From positions 93,094,426-93,158,425 of the forward strand of contig NC_092862.1 of assembly GCF_032062135.1 (NCBI RefSeq): DNA of 64,000 nt. Reading direction: 5' to 3'. Shown here one piece after another: positions 45,130-58,779 of the stretch. The translations under genes and the position numbers were made by a program. The DNA is from Pyxicephalus adspersus (taxonomy: Eukaryota > Chordata > Amphibia > Anura > Pyxicephalidae). Below the pieces are notes generated by a model. It saw nothing but the letters and a program-made list of their open reading frames with translations. It ran no database searches and was not told the origin of the DNA. Within the stretch, counting starts at the first letter, position 1, and every line of letters starts with the position of its first letter.

Positions 45130-47430
45130 GTTATTTCTTGGGAGCTGTTGTGTATGTTTTATATGGTTAAAATGTGACCCATTTTATAAAATGTGTTTTG
45201 CTTCTTTAGAACTGTTTTTTTTTTTTAATATAAATAACATATTCACAGGAATCTATAGGTAGTTGTCAGTAAATGTCCATTCTGGATACAATGAACTTTT
45301 CAGATTTTTGCTAAGTATAATTTTATACTGACCCTATATCACATCTCTAATGCAATCAGGAAAGCAGTCCTTTGAGGTTTAAAGCTAGGGTCAAAGAATA
45401 TGAAATGGTAAGGGTTTATGAGCATTGTTTTATTTGATGTGTGTTTAGAAGACACCTCAAACACAGTTCATCAAAATCCCAGTTCAGTTCAGAGGTTAAA
45501 TTAACCCGTTTTACATTCAGCTGAGTTTCTTTGGATGCTGCATGTCTTATAGAGGTGTGTTTGGATTGCAGGCAAAGCAAGTTATTTAGAGCCTTTTTTT
45601 GTGAAATGTACGCTGTTTAAACTCATGAATCTACATTTGAATAGCTATTCAAACGCAAATGTATTTGCTAATAAAATGCAAGTAAATTTGAATAGCAATC
45701 ACATCTTTTGGAAAGGATGCTTGTGGACACTTACCTAAAAAGTTATTGTTGTGATTACTTCTCTTTTTTTGAATACTATATATAATTTTTTAAATAAATT
45801 ATGGTATTTTCATTTAAGTTACATAATCAAATATATAGAACATAGTAAAAATACATCATGCAATTTAGGGGATACTTTTTAAAAACAACAAACATTATAC
45901 ATCATGTCTGCTGCTAGCAGAAATATCCAGTTTTGCAAACTTTATTGGTATTGAATGAAAATTTTATATAATATGGGTATTAGTTATATCAATGGATAGT
46001 AAGTAAAATTATCAAAGCTCTATCTGTTGGTTAGAAATAATTTAACTGGCCTAAGCTATATTAGAATATAATGTGTAGATGGGTACCCCCGATATGAATA
46101 TGTTAAAAATTACACACCTTCAAAAAAGAAGGGCATGGTATCCTGTATGCCAATAATGGGATTCACTACTGAGCAACAAGGGGAACTGATCGAAATAAAC
46201 CAGATTAAACACACAAAGATTTTATCAATCTGTTATGCAGCACAATGAAAAATGCTTAAAATGATTGTTTCCTGGTCATTTGTACATTGAAAACACAAAA
46301 AAACAACAACCCATAAACAGTATAATAGTTTGCATAAGTGAACTGAGTGATTTAAATTTCACTGATATGCAGGCTATTCGGAAATGTCTACTGATAGAGC
46401 TCACAATGACAAAAATGTATATAGATCCTGATTTTACAGGTAATATCTTTAAAGAACTGAATATTTAAAGAAAACAAATTGCCATGTAATGTAACACACA
46501 CATAGCAGCCAGAACCAAGGACATCTTTACAATCTTGAACATATGTTGATTATATGAAATGCTTATACATTTTAAGCTAACTAGGGTTTTAATCCAACAT
46601 TCATTCTTCAATCATGTGCCAATCCCCCCTATATCAATCTAGTTTCACCTATCATTAGAGAAACATGCAGATTGTCATTGCTGACCTCTTCTACAAACTA
46701 TAGCTTATTGGTTGCCATGATTACACTCTTGGTTCAATGGTTTCAATCACTGACCTGAAACAAGTGCTTAGATATGGTTTCTAAAATTTCTTTTTTACTT
46801 TCTTTTCTTTTTCTTTGTCATTGAAATATGTTGTACTTTTTAGTGCAAGAGTTGTTTTTTTTTTATTAATATCAACAAAACAGTAAAAATTCTGTTGTCA
46901 TATACTTTTATACATTCTCTCTTCAAGGCAATTCCCATGACATAAAACATTTCCAGGGCTGCCAGATCTGACAAACATTAAATCACTTGGGACCTATAGC
47001 AAGCTTATACATCTGAAAAGCATTTTGTGGGCTAGTGGGCTGTCATTTTATTGATGACTTTAGAATAGATAGCATCCTAAAAGGACTGCACTTTAGTAAT
47101 ATCAGTAGAACAACTTTAAAATGTGTTTTATGTTTTAAAAAAGTTATAATGCCACATGTATTTATTATAAAAATAAAGCACACACATGGAAAGCAAGCTG
47201 CTCTGATAACATATGAAAGCAAGCATCTAATTCTAAAATTTCAGTTATAATAATTTATCTGTCAATACTCACATTGCCCTCTAAAGTTTTTTTTCACATG
47301 TTTTAACAGGTAGAAAGACGTAAACAAGGATTTGCCTTACACATATCTGAATATTTGATGTGGATATTCACACTTTTTATTATATAAAGAGTCTAAACTC
47401 CAGCAAATTACCCTTAAAACAAAAGTAAAA
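45130..47430. other. AT-rich non-coding stretch
   Basis: No gene, RNA gene or recognisable mobile element was seen on either strand. Confidence 0.45.
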
Positions 47431-47434
47431 TGAA

Positions 47435-47905
47435 AAATAGAACTTGCCTTTAACTTTGCAGATCCCTCGATTCCTCTGGAGGTTTTTGAATCAGGTTCCG
47501 CGCCAACCTGGCATTCTCCTTCAAGGCGCTGCCATCTTCTTTCCCTTCTTCATATGTCACTGGATCTTGCACTGCACAGGCGCAAGATTGGAGAAAACGC
47601 CACAGATGGAGAAAAAAAAGAGTTCTGATCTCACTGCGCATGCTTTGGACTATCTAGTGCATGCGCAGAAAGAGCAGCCAGATCCAGCTTTCTGGGATTC
47701 ATGAGGTAGTTATCCCGGGAGGCTTTGTGCTCCCATTATGTTTTAATTTCAGAGGGGATCAACACAGAAAGAGAAGGAGCTTTGCCCATTTTTTAAAGGG
47801 TTTTAAGCCCCTCCCCTCTAAAAAAAAAGAAAGAAAAAGTAACTTTTACCTTTAATTAAAGGGTTGCCCATGTAAGGTAAAAAATTTGGTTTAGATCCAC
47901 TTTGA
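47435..47905. repeat. Dispersed repeat, copy 2 (related to 25545-26015)
   Basis: It shares ordered words with the 25.5 kb block: GGATCTTGCACTGCACAGGC, GCAAGAT, GGAGAAAAAAAAGAG, TCTCACTGCGCATGC and an end at TTTAGATCCACTTTGAG. It has additional CpG-containing words (GTTCCGCGCC, AAGGCGCTGCC). Non-coding. Confidence 0.6.
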
Positions 47906-48399
47906 GGCATAATTAAAGCAGAGCTTGACAAACTTATATTTATAGCAATCTCTGTAGGTACTTTAACAGCATAATGTGACCTTAGCCAAGGGAACAGAAT
48001 TTTGTATATCTGATGAAGACCACAGCATTAACAATGATTTATCAAAGGAGTAAAGCATGTTCATTTGTTTAATTTTTAATTAGGATATAATGGTCTTAAA
48101 CAGAGTATCAGAATCCTACTTTTATATAATAAACCCAGGGTAAAGGTGACTTAAAAGTCATTCTTATAAGGGTAGTTTTTAGACAGGCACTATTCTGAAT
48201 GGACACTAGTTGCAAAAGGATAAACATTTCAAACAACTTTTATTTAGCAAATTGTTTAATATTCAAATATTAATATCAATGGTAATACCACCAATGAACA
48301 TTAGGTTTATTGCCATTATGCTGCCTGCAGTCTAATTCCCCTGCCTAAAATATTCATTACCCAATAAAATGTCGTCTTCAATAAATATTTTCATAATCT

Positions 48400-49650
48400 G
48401 CTAGATGATGGCAGAAAAATTACCCATTCACAAAAAATCATCAACAACATTCTTTATAAGAGAACTAGCAGATTTATTAGTCTCAGTAAGCTTGCCCACT
48501 CAAAAGGCAGCAAAGAATGCTAGCAAAAGTTCAACTGAAACAAAATGACATTTAAAAAAAAAAAAACATAGGGAAAATGAATAACAAAGAAAACAAAATA
48601 TCAAAGGTTAATGTCTGTCTGCTACCAGAAAGTAGCATATCTACATCCTCTTATAACTTAAAAAAAAACCCTGATGTAAAAAAAAAAAGCAAGTACAGGA
48701 CGATCCCAACATTTTTAAATGAAAATAATACACAAGCTAATGTTTTATGCCTAAAACCTCTCAAATCTCAAATCATGACCTAACACATTAGAAAAAAGAG
48801 AAGGTAATGGAAGAGTTAACAAAATAAAAATCACAATTTAAAATTAAAAGCAACAAAAATATATAAAAGTGAAAAAAGAAAAAAAATAAGAAAAATTGCT
48901 CAATACAGACCAAGCTTTTAAATTCCTATTTCAGGTTTTCAGTGACACACAACATCTATAATTCTAGATTAGGTCCATAAAAAACCCCAGAGCGACTCCA
49001 GGAACAGGCATGCCTCTAGATCCACATTCAGTGCCAATTTGCAGAATAATGAGAGTTGTAAGCGTGATAAAGCATCTGTGATGTTATTATTATGACTGGG
49101 AAAATATATATATTTATATATATATATATATATATAAAAATATATATATATTTGTATATATAACGCATAAAGCAAAATTTGTTTATTTGCAAATAACTAA
49201 TGGTAAGGCTACTATAAAATGTTGTTGCAAAATTAGATTTTTTTTTTGGAAACTACATTTACCATTCAACAAGAGTGCTATCAAGTTGCAAAAGTAAAAA
49301 AAAAAATAAACAAAACCCAATCATCAACAAATTCATCTTGCAATCAAATGCTGCCATTGAAGACGGTCAATAAACAGTCCAAACAGTCACCGTTTTCAAT
49401 GAAAATATAAGTGTGGAAACTTTTTGAAGACCCCTCATAATATTAGCCATTTAAGCATGTGAAAGGGAGGAGATTTAGCATTCCTAATAGCTAAAGACAA
49501 ACATCTTGAGAAAACACTACCCATCAGAATACCCAAAGATGCAAATGCCAGTAATCCTAACAAAGACTGAAGATCCCTAAAAAAACACCATCGTTATATG
49601 AAATAAAGGGATATCAAAAAACTCAATTTTATCTTGCAGGAGTTAAAACT
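48400..49650 (-). mobile_element. DIRS-type retroelement relic (RNase H and tyrosine recombinase region)
   Basis: Read antisense, 49590-49450 gives RDLQSLLGLL, then FSRCLSLAIRNAKSPPFHML-like sequence, the RT/RNase H connection of DIRS elements. At 49090-48965 HNNNITDALSRLQ, FCKLAL and DLEACLFLESLW match the end of the RNase H domain. At about 48540-48480 LLAFFAAF and VGKLTET resemble the start of a DIRS tyrosine recombinase. Frameshifts and T-rich decay are heavy. Sequence up to about 50700 may belong to the same element but could not be matched. Flanking terminal repeats were not found. Confidence 0.65.
49101..49165. repeat. TA microsatellite
   Basis: Runs of TA broken by single T or A changes lie just upstream, in antisense reading, of the DIRS ALSRLQ segment. 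Confidence 0.9.
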
Positions 49651-51028
49651 TTAACAAAACCTGTCTGTATACCAAGAAGTTTCAGCCAGGTGCACAGAAC
49701 AACTTGTAAAAGGCTACGGAATTTACTGGCAATACTAGCTCATTTATCCAAAATGTCACCAAACAAAGGTCCTATAAAGAGAAAACCATGAAATAATATT
49801 AAAAGGAGATCAGCACCAAAGGAATCACAAAAAACCAAATGGTTAAATGTAGAGAAGGCTTTAAGCAAACAAAAATATATTGAAAATTCCTTGGGGAGAC
49901 ACTTATTTCACGTAGTAAATTTTTTTATTGAATTAAAAATCTACAGAATTGAAATCAGAAGGGTGTACCAGGAAGAGACAAAATGTCTCTGGCAAATGGC
50001 AGTGTTGGTATTTACAAAATACACAAGTACATTCAAGGAAAGAAAGATAGTGAATCAAATTCAAAGGTGCTAGGCTCCTTTTAAGAAAATATCCCAAGAA
50101 GAGATTTATGAAAATTTAAAGATGGAAGAGGATCAAGTGGACATCTATTGCTCCCTTCTTGTAATTTACACAAACTTTCTCCTAGTTATATTTATATGAT
50201 TGTTGATAGATATAAGATTATCTACCCAAATGCATGCCTAACCTTGAAAACCAGAATTAGGAAAACCTCAAGAGAGCCCTTCAAGAAGAAGTATCGCCCA
50301 TCTTACAATTTTGGTATACCTCTAACCTACTGAGCATGTTTGTAAAAGCCACTGGTATCCAAGGTCGAGCTCCAATGCAAAAGGAACACTAAAACATCTA
50401 TTATAGAGGAACTTACAATAGGTTTCATTAAAAGCAAAACACTCAATTTTTCAAAAAAGATACTTGGGAGGTAGAAAAAGCTTTAGGTTGCAGCTAAAAT
50501 GTGGGGGTCATTAAGCATAACAAAACACCCACGTCTTTAGTACTTCATTAAAAAAAACAATGTACCAACAACTTTTGGAAAAAACTCCCATCATAAACCA
50601 ATTAAGGTAACCCCTAAAATTATGATACATTTTCAATATAACATCTAGATTTTAAAACAAACTTGAGCAATTTCCCAGCTGCTTCACACTTATCCAGTCA
50701 TTCAATGTTGTGTTTGTAATCATCCTTCATTCTGTCATCTGCCTTATTAACAGAGATGGCAAGAATTTATTCAAAGGGGAGCAAGGACAAGTGATTGAAT
50801 AACTAAAATCTTTTGCTAAAATCTTTTTAGTAAGGTAAATGGTAGCCCAAAGGAGACACACAGGCGAGTGCCTCCTTACAGCAAATTTCAGAGACTTGGT
50901 AGATGGAAAGGAGCGGCTTTTTTAGCCTGTGCCAGCCTCTGCAAACTCATGGTGTAAACAATTCTCCATTACTGCAAATGATCAATCTGTTGTCCTTCCA
51001 CACATGGTGTTCCATTTTTCACAATCTT

Positions 51029-51074
51029 TATGGGATCAACTTGTTGTATGGGATCAACTTGTTGTATGGGATCA
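51029..51074. repeat. 18-bp tandem duplication
   Basis: TATGGGATCAACTTGTTG occurs twice in tandem (51029-51046, 51047-51064) and a third partial copy follows. Confidence 0.9.
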
Positions 51075-53062
51075 GATGTTATCTGTCGAAGTACGGACCT
51101 CTATATGATGTTTTTCCTGAGAAAGCTATAGGTGATAGCTTTAATGATCATTGTATTGAAAATGAAAATTGCTTGAAACATAGTATAACCTTGGAAATTG
51201 TCACTGTGTTTGTAAGAGAGAGAAATTGTGTTTTTAAGGAAACATAATAAATAAAATACCTGAAACGTCCCACCTATGAATCACAAAATTGTAACTAAAT
51301 CAACAGAGTTGTGGGATGGATGATAACTGAGCCTATATGTTAGTATGTTGCATAAAAAAAAAAAAATAATTTCCCCTAGGTCTTTTAGGAAAATACCTTA
51401 ATGCAAACGTAACCCTTTATAAAAAAAAAAGTGTCTCTTTGTCACAAATGAAAATATTTGGGATAAAGGTGTTTGTATTCCCCAGTTTCTGGGAACCTAA
51501 ATGAGTTCCATGCAGCAATGTATTAAAATATGCAATTGCAAACAATAACTCTTAAAAAAATATATCTAAACTGTGATTTAGGCTGCAAGAGTTTTAACAA
51601 TTTTTTAAAACTCCCTGCACATATGTATTTTCAATTTGGTCATTACAGATTTTTGGTGACAGTTATCCAACTTCCGTGTATAGTGAGCCTTCCTATTGGG
51701 AGTTTCACATCCACAACCTCTGGCTGCTCTCTTTCCAAGCAGCGTCGTTGTGTTGTCAGACTTTCCTTTTTCCTTAGGGGGCATCTCATTTAAGGAATAA
51801 TAGCAATACTCTGTCTTCCTAACATTGTTTTGGTGGAATCCATCCCCCTATATTTAGACAACTTCCATTTACTGCTCAGAATATCTAGACCAGCCCGGCT
51901 TGATGCTTGTGCCTTTTGTTTTATTTGGCTGTGTTTTCTGTGACACTGTAATTTACATCTGCTTTGGGAGATAATTTGAAAGTGCAGAACAAGACAGTGC
52001 AAAGAGATTCTATAGCTATTATATTCTGAGGATTTACAATGGCAACTAAGAGGACAAGAGAGGCTGTGTTATCAGGGGTATTGGCTGCAGGTAATTGTCC
52101 TCACATGTTCTAATTGTGTTTTACATCACCACTGATAGCTGTTGAAAGAACACAAATGTATTTGGATACTTATATAACATGACACTTTCTGTTTTTTTTG
52201 CAACACATGCTATTGTAAATGCAAATTCTTTATTTGCATAGTCGTATTACATCAAAATCCTAAACCGAATAGGTTTTTATAATACTAAAAAATAGTATTC
52301 GATAATGCTGTTTGTACTGTGAACTATTTTACAGCTATAAATTGGATAATATTTGTATTACATTGTAATGCAATACAGTATATTCTGTATATGTTAAAGA
52401 TGTTTTTGATTATACAATTTTAAAGATACCTAAAAGATAATTATTTATTTATTAATTTTTTTTGCAAAGAAAGGTTGGTGGTAATAGGGTTGTTTCAGTT
52501 AATTTATTTAATTCACGTGTGAATTCATTCAAAGTGTGAATCTATATTTCCCAATGTATGCTATATATTGGAAATATTGTTTGGTGATGCTCCATTTGAA
52601 TTATTTGTTTTAGATTCTAAAATTTGGTTTTGTGCTGGAGGGTTCCTGTCCATGGTTCACTGGCCGTAATGTTCTAAGCTTGTGACCCTGTTTATTGTCA
52701 GTCACTATTGCTGGCTTACCTCACCTCATACCATCAGAGACAGAAAAGAGCACTAGAAATGCAGGTCTGATGTGTCAAACCAATAGCTCAGTCCCGCAGA
52801 TTACATAGGAAGAGTGTGCCTCCATCCTCTAACCTGGAGTATTCCTATTTAATGTAAACATACATAAGCAGGTTAACAGCAGACATGCTAACAAACACTC
52901 AGCCAATGAGAGCATGCTCACTGTTTACCCAAGCTAGTGAGTTGTAAGATAATTCTCATTGTATGTAGCTTTAAGCCAATGCCCAAAATGTGGCCATAAT
53001 TCTATTTGCCTAGGGGTGCTTTTCAGGTGACCATGTACATTGGGCACAGGAAAATATTTTAT

Positions 53063-53065
<3 letters not shown>

Positions 53066-53096
<31 letters not shown>
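53066..53096. repeat. TA microsatellite
   Basis: About fifteen uninterrupted TA units are present. Confidence 0.95.
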
Positions 53097-53102
<6 letters not shown>

Positions 53103-53435
53103 ATAAATGCATATTTATATACTGTAATATTTAAATATTTGTGTGTTATATTCATGGTTTTATTGTGTTTTTTTATCTTATTTGTAAATCAATTAGGTGA
53201 AAAGATATCTTAAAAATATGTCTACTGTTTGTTTTGAAAATTTTAGAGAACTAGTGTATGTTGTTTTTTTTTTTTTGTTTTGTTTTTTTTAAAGTTATTA
53301 AAATAAATTACAAACATTGGTAAAATAAACAAGAATAAAGGAAAGGGAACATAGTATAAGGGGGTCATCAAAAATAATTATCATTTATTAACTGTCCAAA
53401 CTAACCTAGATTTCCATATTCAAATAAAACTTGAA

Positions 53436-53507
53436 AACTAGTAACTATTCATTGTTATTCATACAAAAGGGAACTAGTAACTATTCATTGTTATTCATAC
53501 AAAAGGT
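53436..53507. repeat. 36-bp exact tandem duplication
   Basis: A unit starting AACTAGTAACTATTCATTG occurs at 53436 and again at 53472 with no visible change, suggesting a recent slippage event. Confidence 0.9.
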
Positions 53508-56500
53508 TTATTCAAGAGTTATAACATAACCATTCTTCAAATCATTCAGGTCCCCTTACTCTATATCTGACTTATCTCAAGTAACTAGAGGTGGGGTATT
53601 AAACATAAGAGAAACAAAGAAAAAACATTTGAGGGAACCATGGGAGAGAAAAGAAAGGGGGAGAAGGGGGAATTTATTTGGGGGAACCAGCTGGGTCAGG
53701 AAGAGTCCCAGCCAGTCCCATGTCTTATAAAACTTATTCAGTTTGTTCTTAAGGGTACATGTCAATTGATCATTATTCATTATCCATATAATTTTATGTT
53801 TAGTAAAATCGAGAGGAATATTAGAAGCTTTCCAATAACATGCAATTGCGATGCGGGCTGCTAGCAGAATATATTTTACTATATGTTTTTATATCTTTCC
53901 TAACTTTTTGGTAGTAATGGGTTTTTGGGTCTTAGTACTGTAATTTTATATTTAAGGTCCTCTGATAAAAAAAAAGTTTCAATATTTCTGTTCTAAGCAC
54001 ATATGATAGTAGTTGTCATTGCTTTTTTTTGCTGTGTATTTTTCTGGCAATACCATTCGTTTTACCTAGTGGTTTTGGCATAATTTAGTTCCGCTTTAAT
54101 AATATTAATTTGGAACAAAATATGAACAGGCGGGTTCATTATTGCAGAAGAAATAGTTGATGTACTTTCTGCAATAAAATAAACATATATTCCTATTTGC
54201 AATCTTTTTCTCATTGTATTCTAAAATGTGCACAATGTTGAACACCCTAGCATGCCCCTGTGTGTTGTAAAAAAAATTCTTATCCCTTCTGCAATAAATA
54301 ACCTGCCTGATGCTAGTTGTTTTAATTATTTAATATATTTATTTTATTATAATGGTGATCAATATAATTACTTTAGGCCTATGCTAAAACAAATACCTGA
54401 CTGGTCAGCAAATTGAACAATATCTCCTGTAGATCATATTTAGATACTAAATATACTGCATATAGAATGACAATGTGCAAAAAGAAATACATTTAGCAGA
54501 CAATTACAATTCAGATACTCTAGCAGTTCCACAGACTAATCAGTTTTTTGATCTCTGCTCACTATGTGTTACAAAAATTGTACATTGTCTGTACTACCTT
54601 ACAAAATATGTTAATCATTTATGAATTTTTTAAACACAAATTCAAATATAGAAATGATGGAGATGTCTATGTACTGACATCCACCAATAGGAACTTTAGA
54701 TTTAGTTTTACAAAGATATACCGGTAGTCCTAGTAGAATAAAAATTAAATAATGTGTCAGCCATGTGGATTCATCCAGATTCACTTATTCTTCATTATGA
54801 TTAACTTGATAGATTGTGGGGCCTCACTGTCAATTAGGATTCCTGCAGAAAGAGTGTAACATTTTCAACAATTACTCAAATAACAAAGTACATATCACGG
54901 AAAAATGCACACTGTTCCTAGATGCTCTCACAGCTGAACTCCTCAGCTATAAAGTGCTCTTTGGGTAAAGTTTTTTCCAACTTTGGTATTAAAGAACAAA
55001 CAGCTGTGAAAACTTTATTGTACTACAAGTCTACAACTACAAGTGTAAGTCCTGCCTCTTACATATTTCACCCAGAAATGGGATTAGTCATAGAGATTAT
55101 TACCCAGTCCATGTTCAATTTTACCTTCAGTTTGCCATATTAGGTCCTAATCTATTGTATTTTTTGATCAGATTATTTTATTGTGACCAGGTGATCCCTT
55201 GAGTCTGATTTACACAGGGCTGTTTCCTTCTAAACAGGTTATTTTTTAAAAAGAAATTACACCTTACCATCACTACTTAATGTTCGACTACTACTTAATT
55301 TAACAGTCAGTCCCATATGTAATCTCAAATCTCACTCCCATACTGTAAAAAAATGGGGAAACGTTCAAATGCTTCTGAAAAGCAATTACAAAGGGTTGCA
55401 GCATATTTCACAGAAGCATTTTGCCCTCAGTTTCAGGTAACCTTTTGCACATATTTGATATTAAAACTTGTTTATATTATTTAATTGACAATGTTGTTAC
55501 TTTATTTGTGAACAGTAAACTGCATGCAACAAATAACTTCTTCTTTCTTGATTGGCCAGACTGGAAAGACTTAACGTACATCTGTGCATAAAAGTTAGTT
55601 TTGGTAGCCAGCTATGCCTGTTCCTTTTGCAATAAAAAACCTGCCTGCCCACATTTTCCATTTAAGGGTTATGCAAATTTAGTATTACATTTATATCTTT
55701 CAGAATCCTTAAATGTATCTATATACAAACCAATTCATGTTTTATTTCATGATGGGGTTGTAAGAGACTTTGGTTATATATTATGTATTAAATATTCTTT
55801 AGAAGTCTAAACCTTTTTCCTTCGGACTCTACAAAATTCTGAATGCTATTAGTCCCCAATATAGGTTGAAATTTTGTAACACTTTTCTTGCAGCTTATTG
55901 TGGCTTTAGGGTTTTTATTAATCATAACTTTAAAAGTCCCACAAGGAATATTTTTCTTCTTCATTAGTACAATTATTTTGAAATGAACTAAAACATATGT
56001 CATAAATCATTGGCTCTAACATATCCTTCATGTCCCTTAAAGGAAAAAGAACTGGAAAAAAGTAATTACTTTCCATCTCTGTTTAGGACTTTAGTTGAGG
56101 CACTTGTCCCTGAATTAACAGAACTTTCTAGGTAGTGGACTTTTTTCCAATTCAGTTTTTTTTTTTCGTTTCTGAAGACAAACATGTATTTTCAGCCTGC
56201 TATCAAGGTATTAAATTGCTTCACAAAACACATAGACATACTCTTATTCTGAAAGGTATCAGGGCTATATATAGATACATTAAATTACAAGGGGAATAGG
56301 TCAAAATGCCAATTCAAAAAGGTAAATGGCTACCATCCCTCATGTATTATATCAATAAATAACAATTAAATAAAAAATGGGACTCTCATTGGCCATAAAC
56401 TAACATCATTAAAATATTGTCCATTTCTCTGTCCTAGACTGTACACCTCTATTCTTTTTCAATCTCTGATTATTATTATTCCCAGCCATCTTTGTTTCTA

Positions 56501-56918
56501 TTTATCTGCTATGATCTTAAGTATGACACACTGAATTGGTTGAGGGTTTTAAAATTTTATAGCTACAAATGGCATCCCATAATATTGATCTGTCCTTGGT
56601 GCTGTGTTTGTGATTATGACCCCCCCCCCCCCCCAGTTGAGATGTAAACTCACTCTATTGGTTCAAACCTGTTATAAGGACATCCATCCATGTTGGATTG
56701 GTTGAGTGTTGTTCAAATCTGACAATGAGGGTGGCAAACTTCAGTACTCTTTGTGATGTATGTGACTTTTACATATAGTTTTAAAACATAAGCAAATGCA
56801 CTGAGAATTGCACTGCAAAATGTTAGATCTATGTAAAACTGATGTAGAGATATGTATTTTTTTTACTAAAGATAAAAATATACCTTTTTACTAGTATATC
56901 TTATTCTAATCCAAACAC

Positions 56919-57117
56919 TGGGTTTGTTTTACTAAAGCTCTCTAAATCTGCGAGGATAGACTATCATGGGAAAACCTGGGTGATCCAGCAAACCTGGAAT
57001 TGATTTCTTAAAAATGATTTGCTAAGATATGGAAAATGTTTTCAATCCTGAACCAGATCTATTCCATGTTTTCTGGATCACCCAGGTTCTCCCATGAGCT
57101 TTATTAAATTAGGCCCA
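56919..57117. mobile_element. MITE, second member of the family at 5535-5720
   Basis: The left end TGGGTTTGTTTTACTAAAGC and the right end AGCTTTATTAAATTAGGCCCA are imperfect inverted repeats. Inside, CCTGGGTGATCCAGCAAACC and GGATCACCCAGG form a second inverted pair. It shares GACTATCATGGG-like and CCAGCAAACCTGGAA words with the 5.5 kb copy. Confidence 0.75.
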
Positions 57118-57258
57118 CAATCTGAAGGCTGTATGCATTAATTATGTTATATAGGGTCGATTAAGAGTAAGTATAAATGGGTATTGTAAACATCAGCTTT
57201 GTTTCCAAAGTACACAGCGGAAAAGCTCTAGTGGCCCTCCTTCTGTATGATAAATGTA

Positions 57259-57537
57259 AATGTACACAGGGGTTGATTTATTAAGAATTTAGACAAATAA
57301 CTTAGCAATATAAGTTATTACTCTGCATGGGGATACTTCATTTAACTTATAGAATGAGGAAAAAAATACTTTGCAAAGAATACCCAAATCATATAAGGAA
57401 ATAAAAAAAGCATGTGGTAAAGAAGTGGTGAAGTTAGCAAAGGTTTTACCCCATCTACTAAGCTAAGTGAATTATGCTTTTCAGAGTAATATTTCACTTT
57501 GCTAAGAGAACAGCTCCTTTAGAAAATCACCCCTGCA
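57259..57537. mobile_element. MITE-like element with CAGGGGTTGATTTA ends
   Basis: CAGGGGTTGATTTATTAAG near the left edge and CTTTAGAAAATCACCCCTG at the right edge are imperfect inverted repeats. The interior is AT-rich and non-coding. No target duplication was identified. Confidence 0.55.
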
Positions 57538-57539
57538 GT

Positions 57540-58355
57540 GTTCAAAGTATTCATGCAAGGCATACACTATTTACAAAAAAATAAACTTTAGTTCTGCTTT
57601 TCGAAATGGTACATAAGTGATATAGCTGGTTAGCTAATCATTGTTTCCTACAGCATATGCACTTTGTTATTTAGCTATGTGACTTTAATAGGATTAAGCC
57701 TGAATAACTTATCTCCATTACTGAAATACAAATTGACCTATATTTCGAGAATAAACAAATGTAGAACAAATGTGTTTAAAGAAAAAAGAGATTTTGATGG
57801 GGTGAGCTAGGGGCTAATATCTAATGTACTGTTTGACCTGAATTAGGATTTACTACAGACTATCCTCTCTTTTTTTCCAGAAACAAATTTGATAAATTTG
57901 CATTTGCTTTACAGCCACAGAAAGATTTTAAAAACTACAATATCTTTTGATCTGTATTTAAAAAAAAGGGAAGTAAAAAGATAGACCTAATTGTATACAT
58001 ACTCTTACTGGTAAATAATGTTTTATAGCAGAATTTTTCCTTTAATATAGTGAAAATTATATACATTCAGGTGATTATGTTTGTAAATTATAAATGTAGG
58101 CTCTGCTTATCGCTTAGTAGTACTGGACAGTGACTGTATTTTACTGCCTCTCTCTCCTAATAAAATGGTGGTAAACTCACCTCCCCTCACTACCATCTGG
58201 CCCTTTTCCATGATCAGGATCGTTAGTTATCTTGATTGTCCTTAATGAAATAACTCTCATGCATATTGTTTACCAAAAATGCAGAGAATGTAAACTGAGC
58301 TGCCAATACACATCTCGGTATACTTTCTAAAGATTGAGTTTGTTTTTGAATGGCA
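57540..58355. other. AT-rich non-coding stretch
   Basis: No gene or recognisable repeat was seen. Confidence 0.45.
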
Positions 58356-58361
58356 AATGTA

Positions 58362-58755
58362 CCGTATTTTTTGCCATATAAGACGCACTTTTTCTTCCCC
58401 AAAACTGGGGGGGAAAAGTTAGTGCGTCCTATACGACAAATGTGTTAAAAAAAATAATTAAAATATTATACTCACCCGATACCCGATCCTGCGTGTGTCT
58501 CTGGCTGCAGCGTGTCTCTCTTCTCTCCTCTGCCAGCATCGTGTTTTCTCCTGTCTGTAAAGCAGAGGGAAAGAAGCCGGCACAGCGCCACCTGCTGTTC
58601 CCTGTCCTAACTGATCAGAAGGGGAATACCGGTATGAATAGCACATGAGTGATCAGAAGGGGAATAATCTTTCAGAATCTTTTTTTCTAGATTTTCCTCC
58701 TTTAAAATTAGGTGCGTCTTATATTCCGGAGCGTCTTATACGGCGAAAAATACGG
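58362..58755. mobile_element. MITE with CCGTATTTTT ends and TA target duplication
   Basis: CCGTATTTTTTGCCATATAA at the left and TTATACGGCGAAAAATACGG at the right are inverted repeats with few mismatches, extending inward through AGACGC. TA flanks both sides (58360-58361, 58756-58757), as in Tc1/mariner-type insertion. The interior holds a 17-bp direct repeat, TGATCAGAAGGGGAATA, at about 58612 and 58650. Non-coding. Confidence 0.85.
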
Positions 58756-58779
58756 TAATTCAACTTTAAAGTATATAAA

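Larger units (their letters stand above)
49651..56915. other. Long AT-rich non-coding stretch
   Basis: No gene was recognised. A 114-codon open frame at 50903-51247 contains a duplicated 18-bp unit and has no family resemblance. A weak repeat relic of the 24736-25010 family lies at 54130-54310, and another near 55620. A short ATG-to-donor frame at 55353-55436 is discussed under findings. A C run lies at 56620-56634. Confidence 0.45.

Noticed and set aside
48005..48045. CTGATGAAG as a third hammerhead core
   Set aside because: No GAAA follows at usable distance and no stem II can form.
50903..51247. 114-codon + strand frame with LLYGIN repeats
   Set aside because: The repeated peptide comes from an 18-bp tandem duplication, and nothing else supports a gene.
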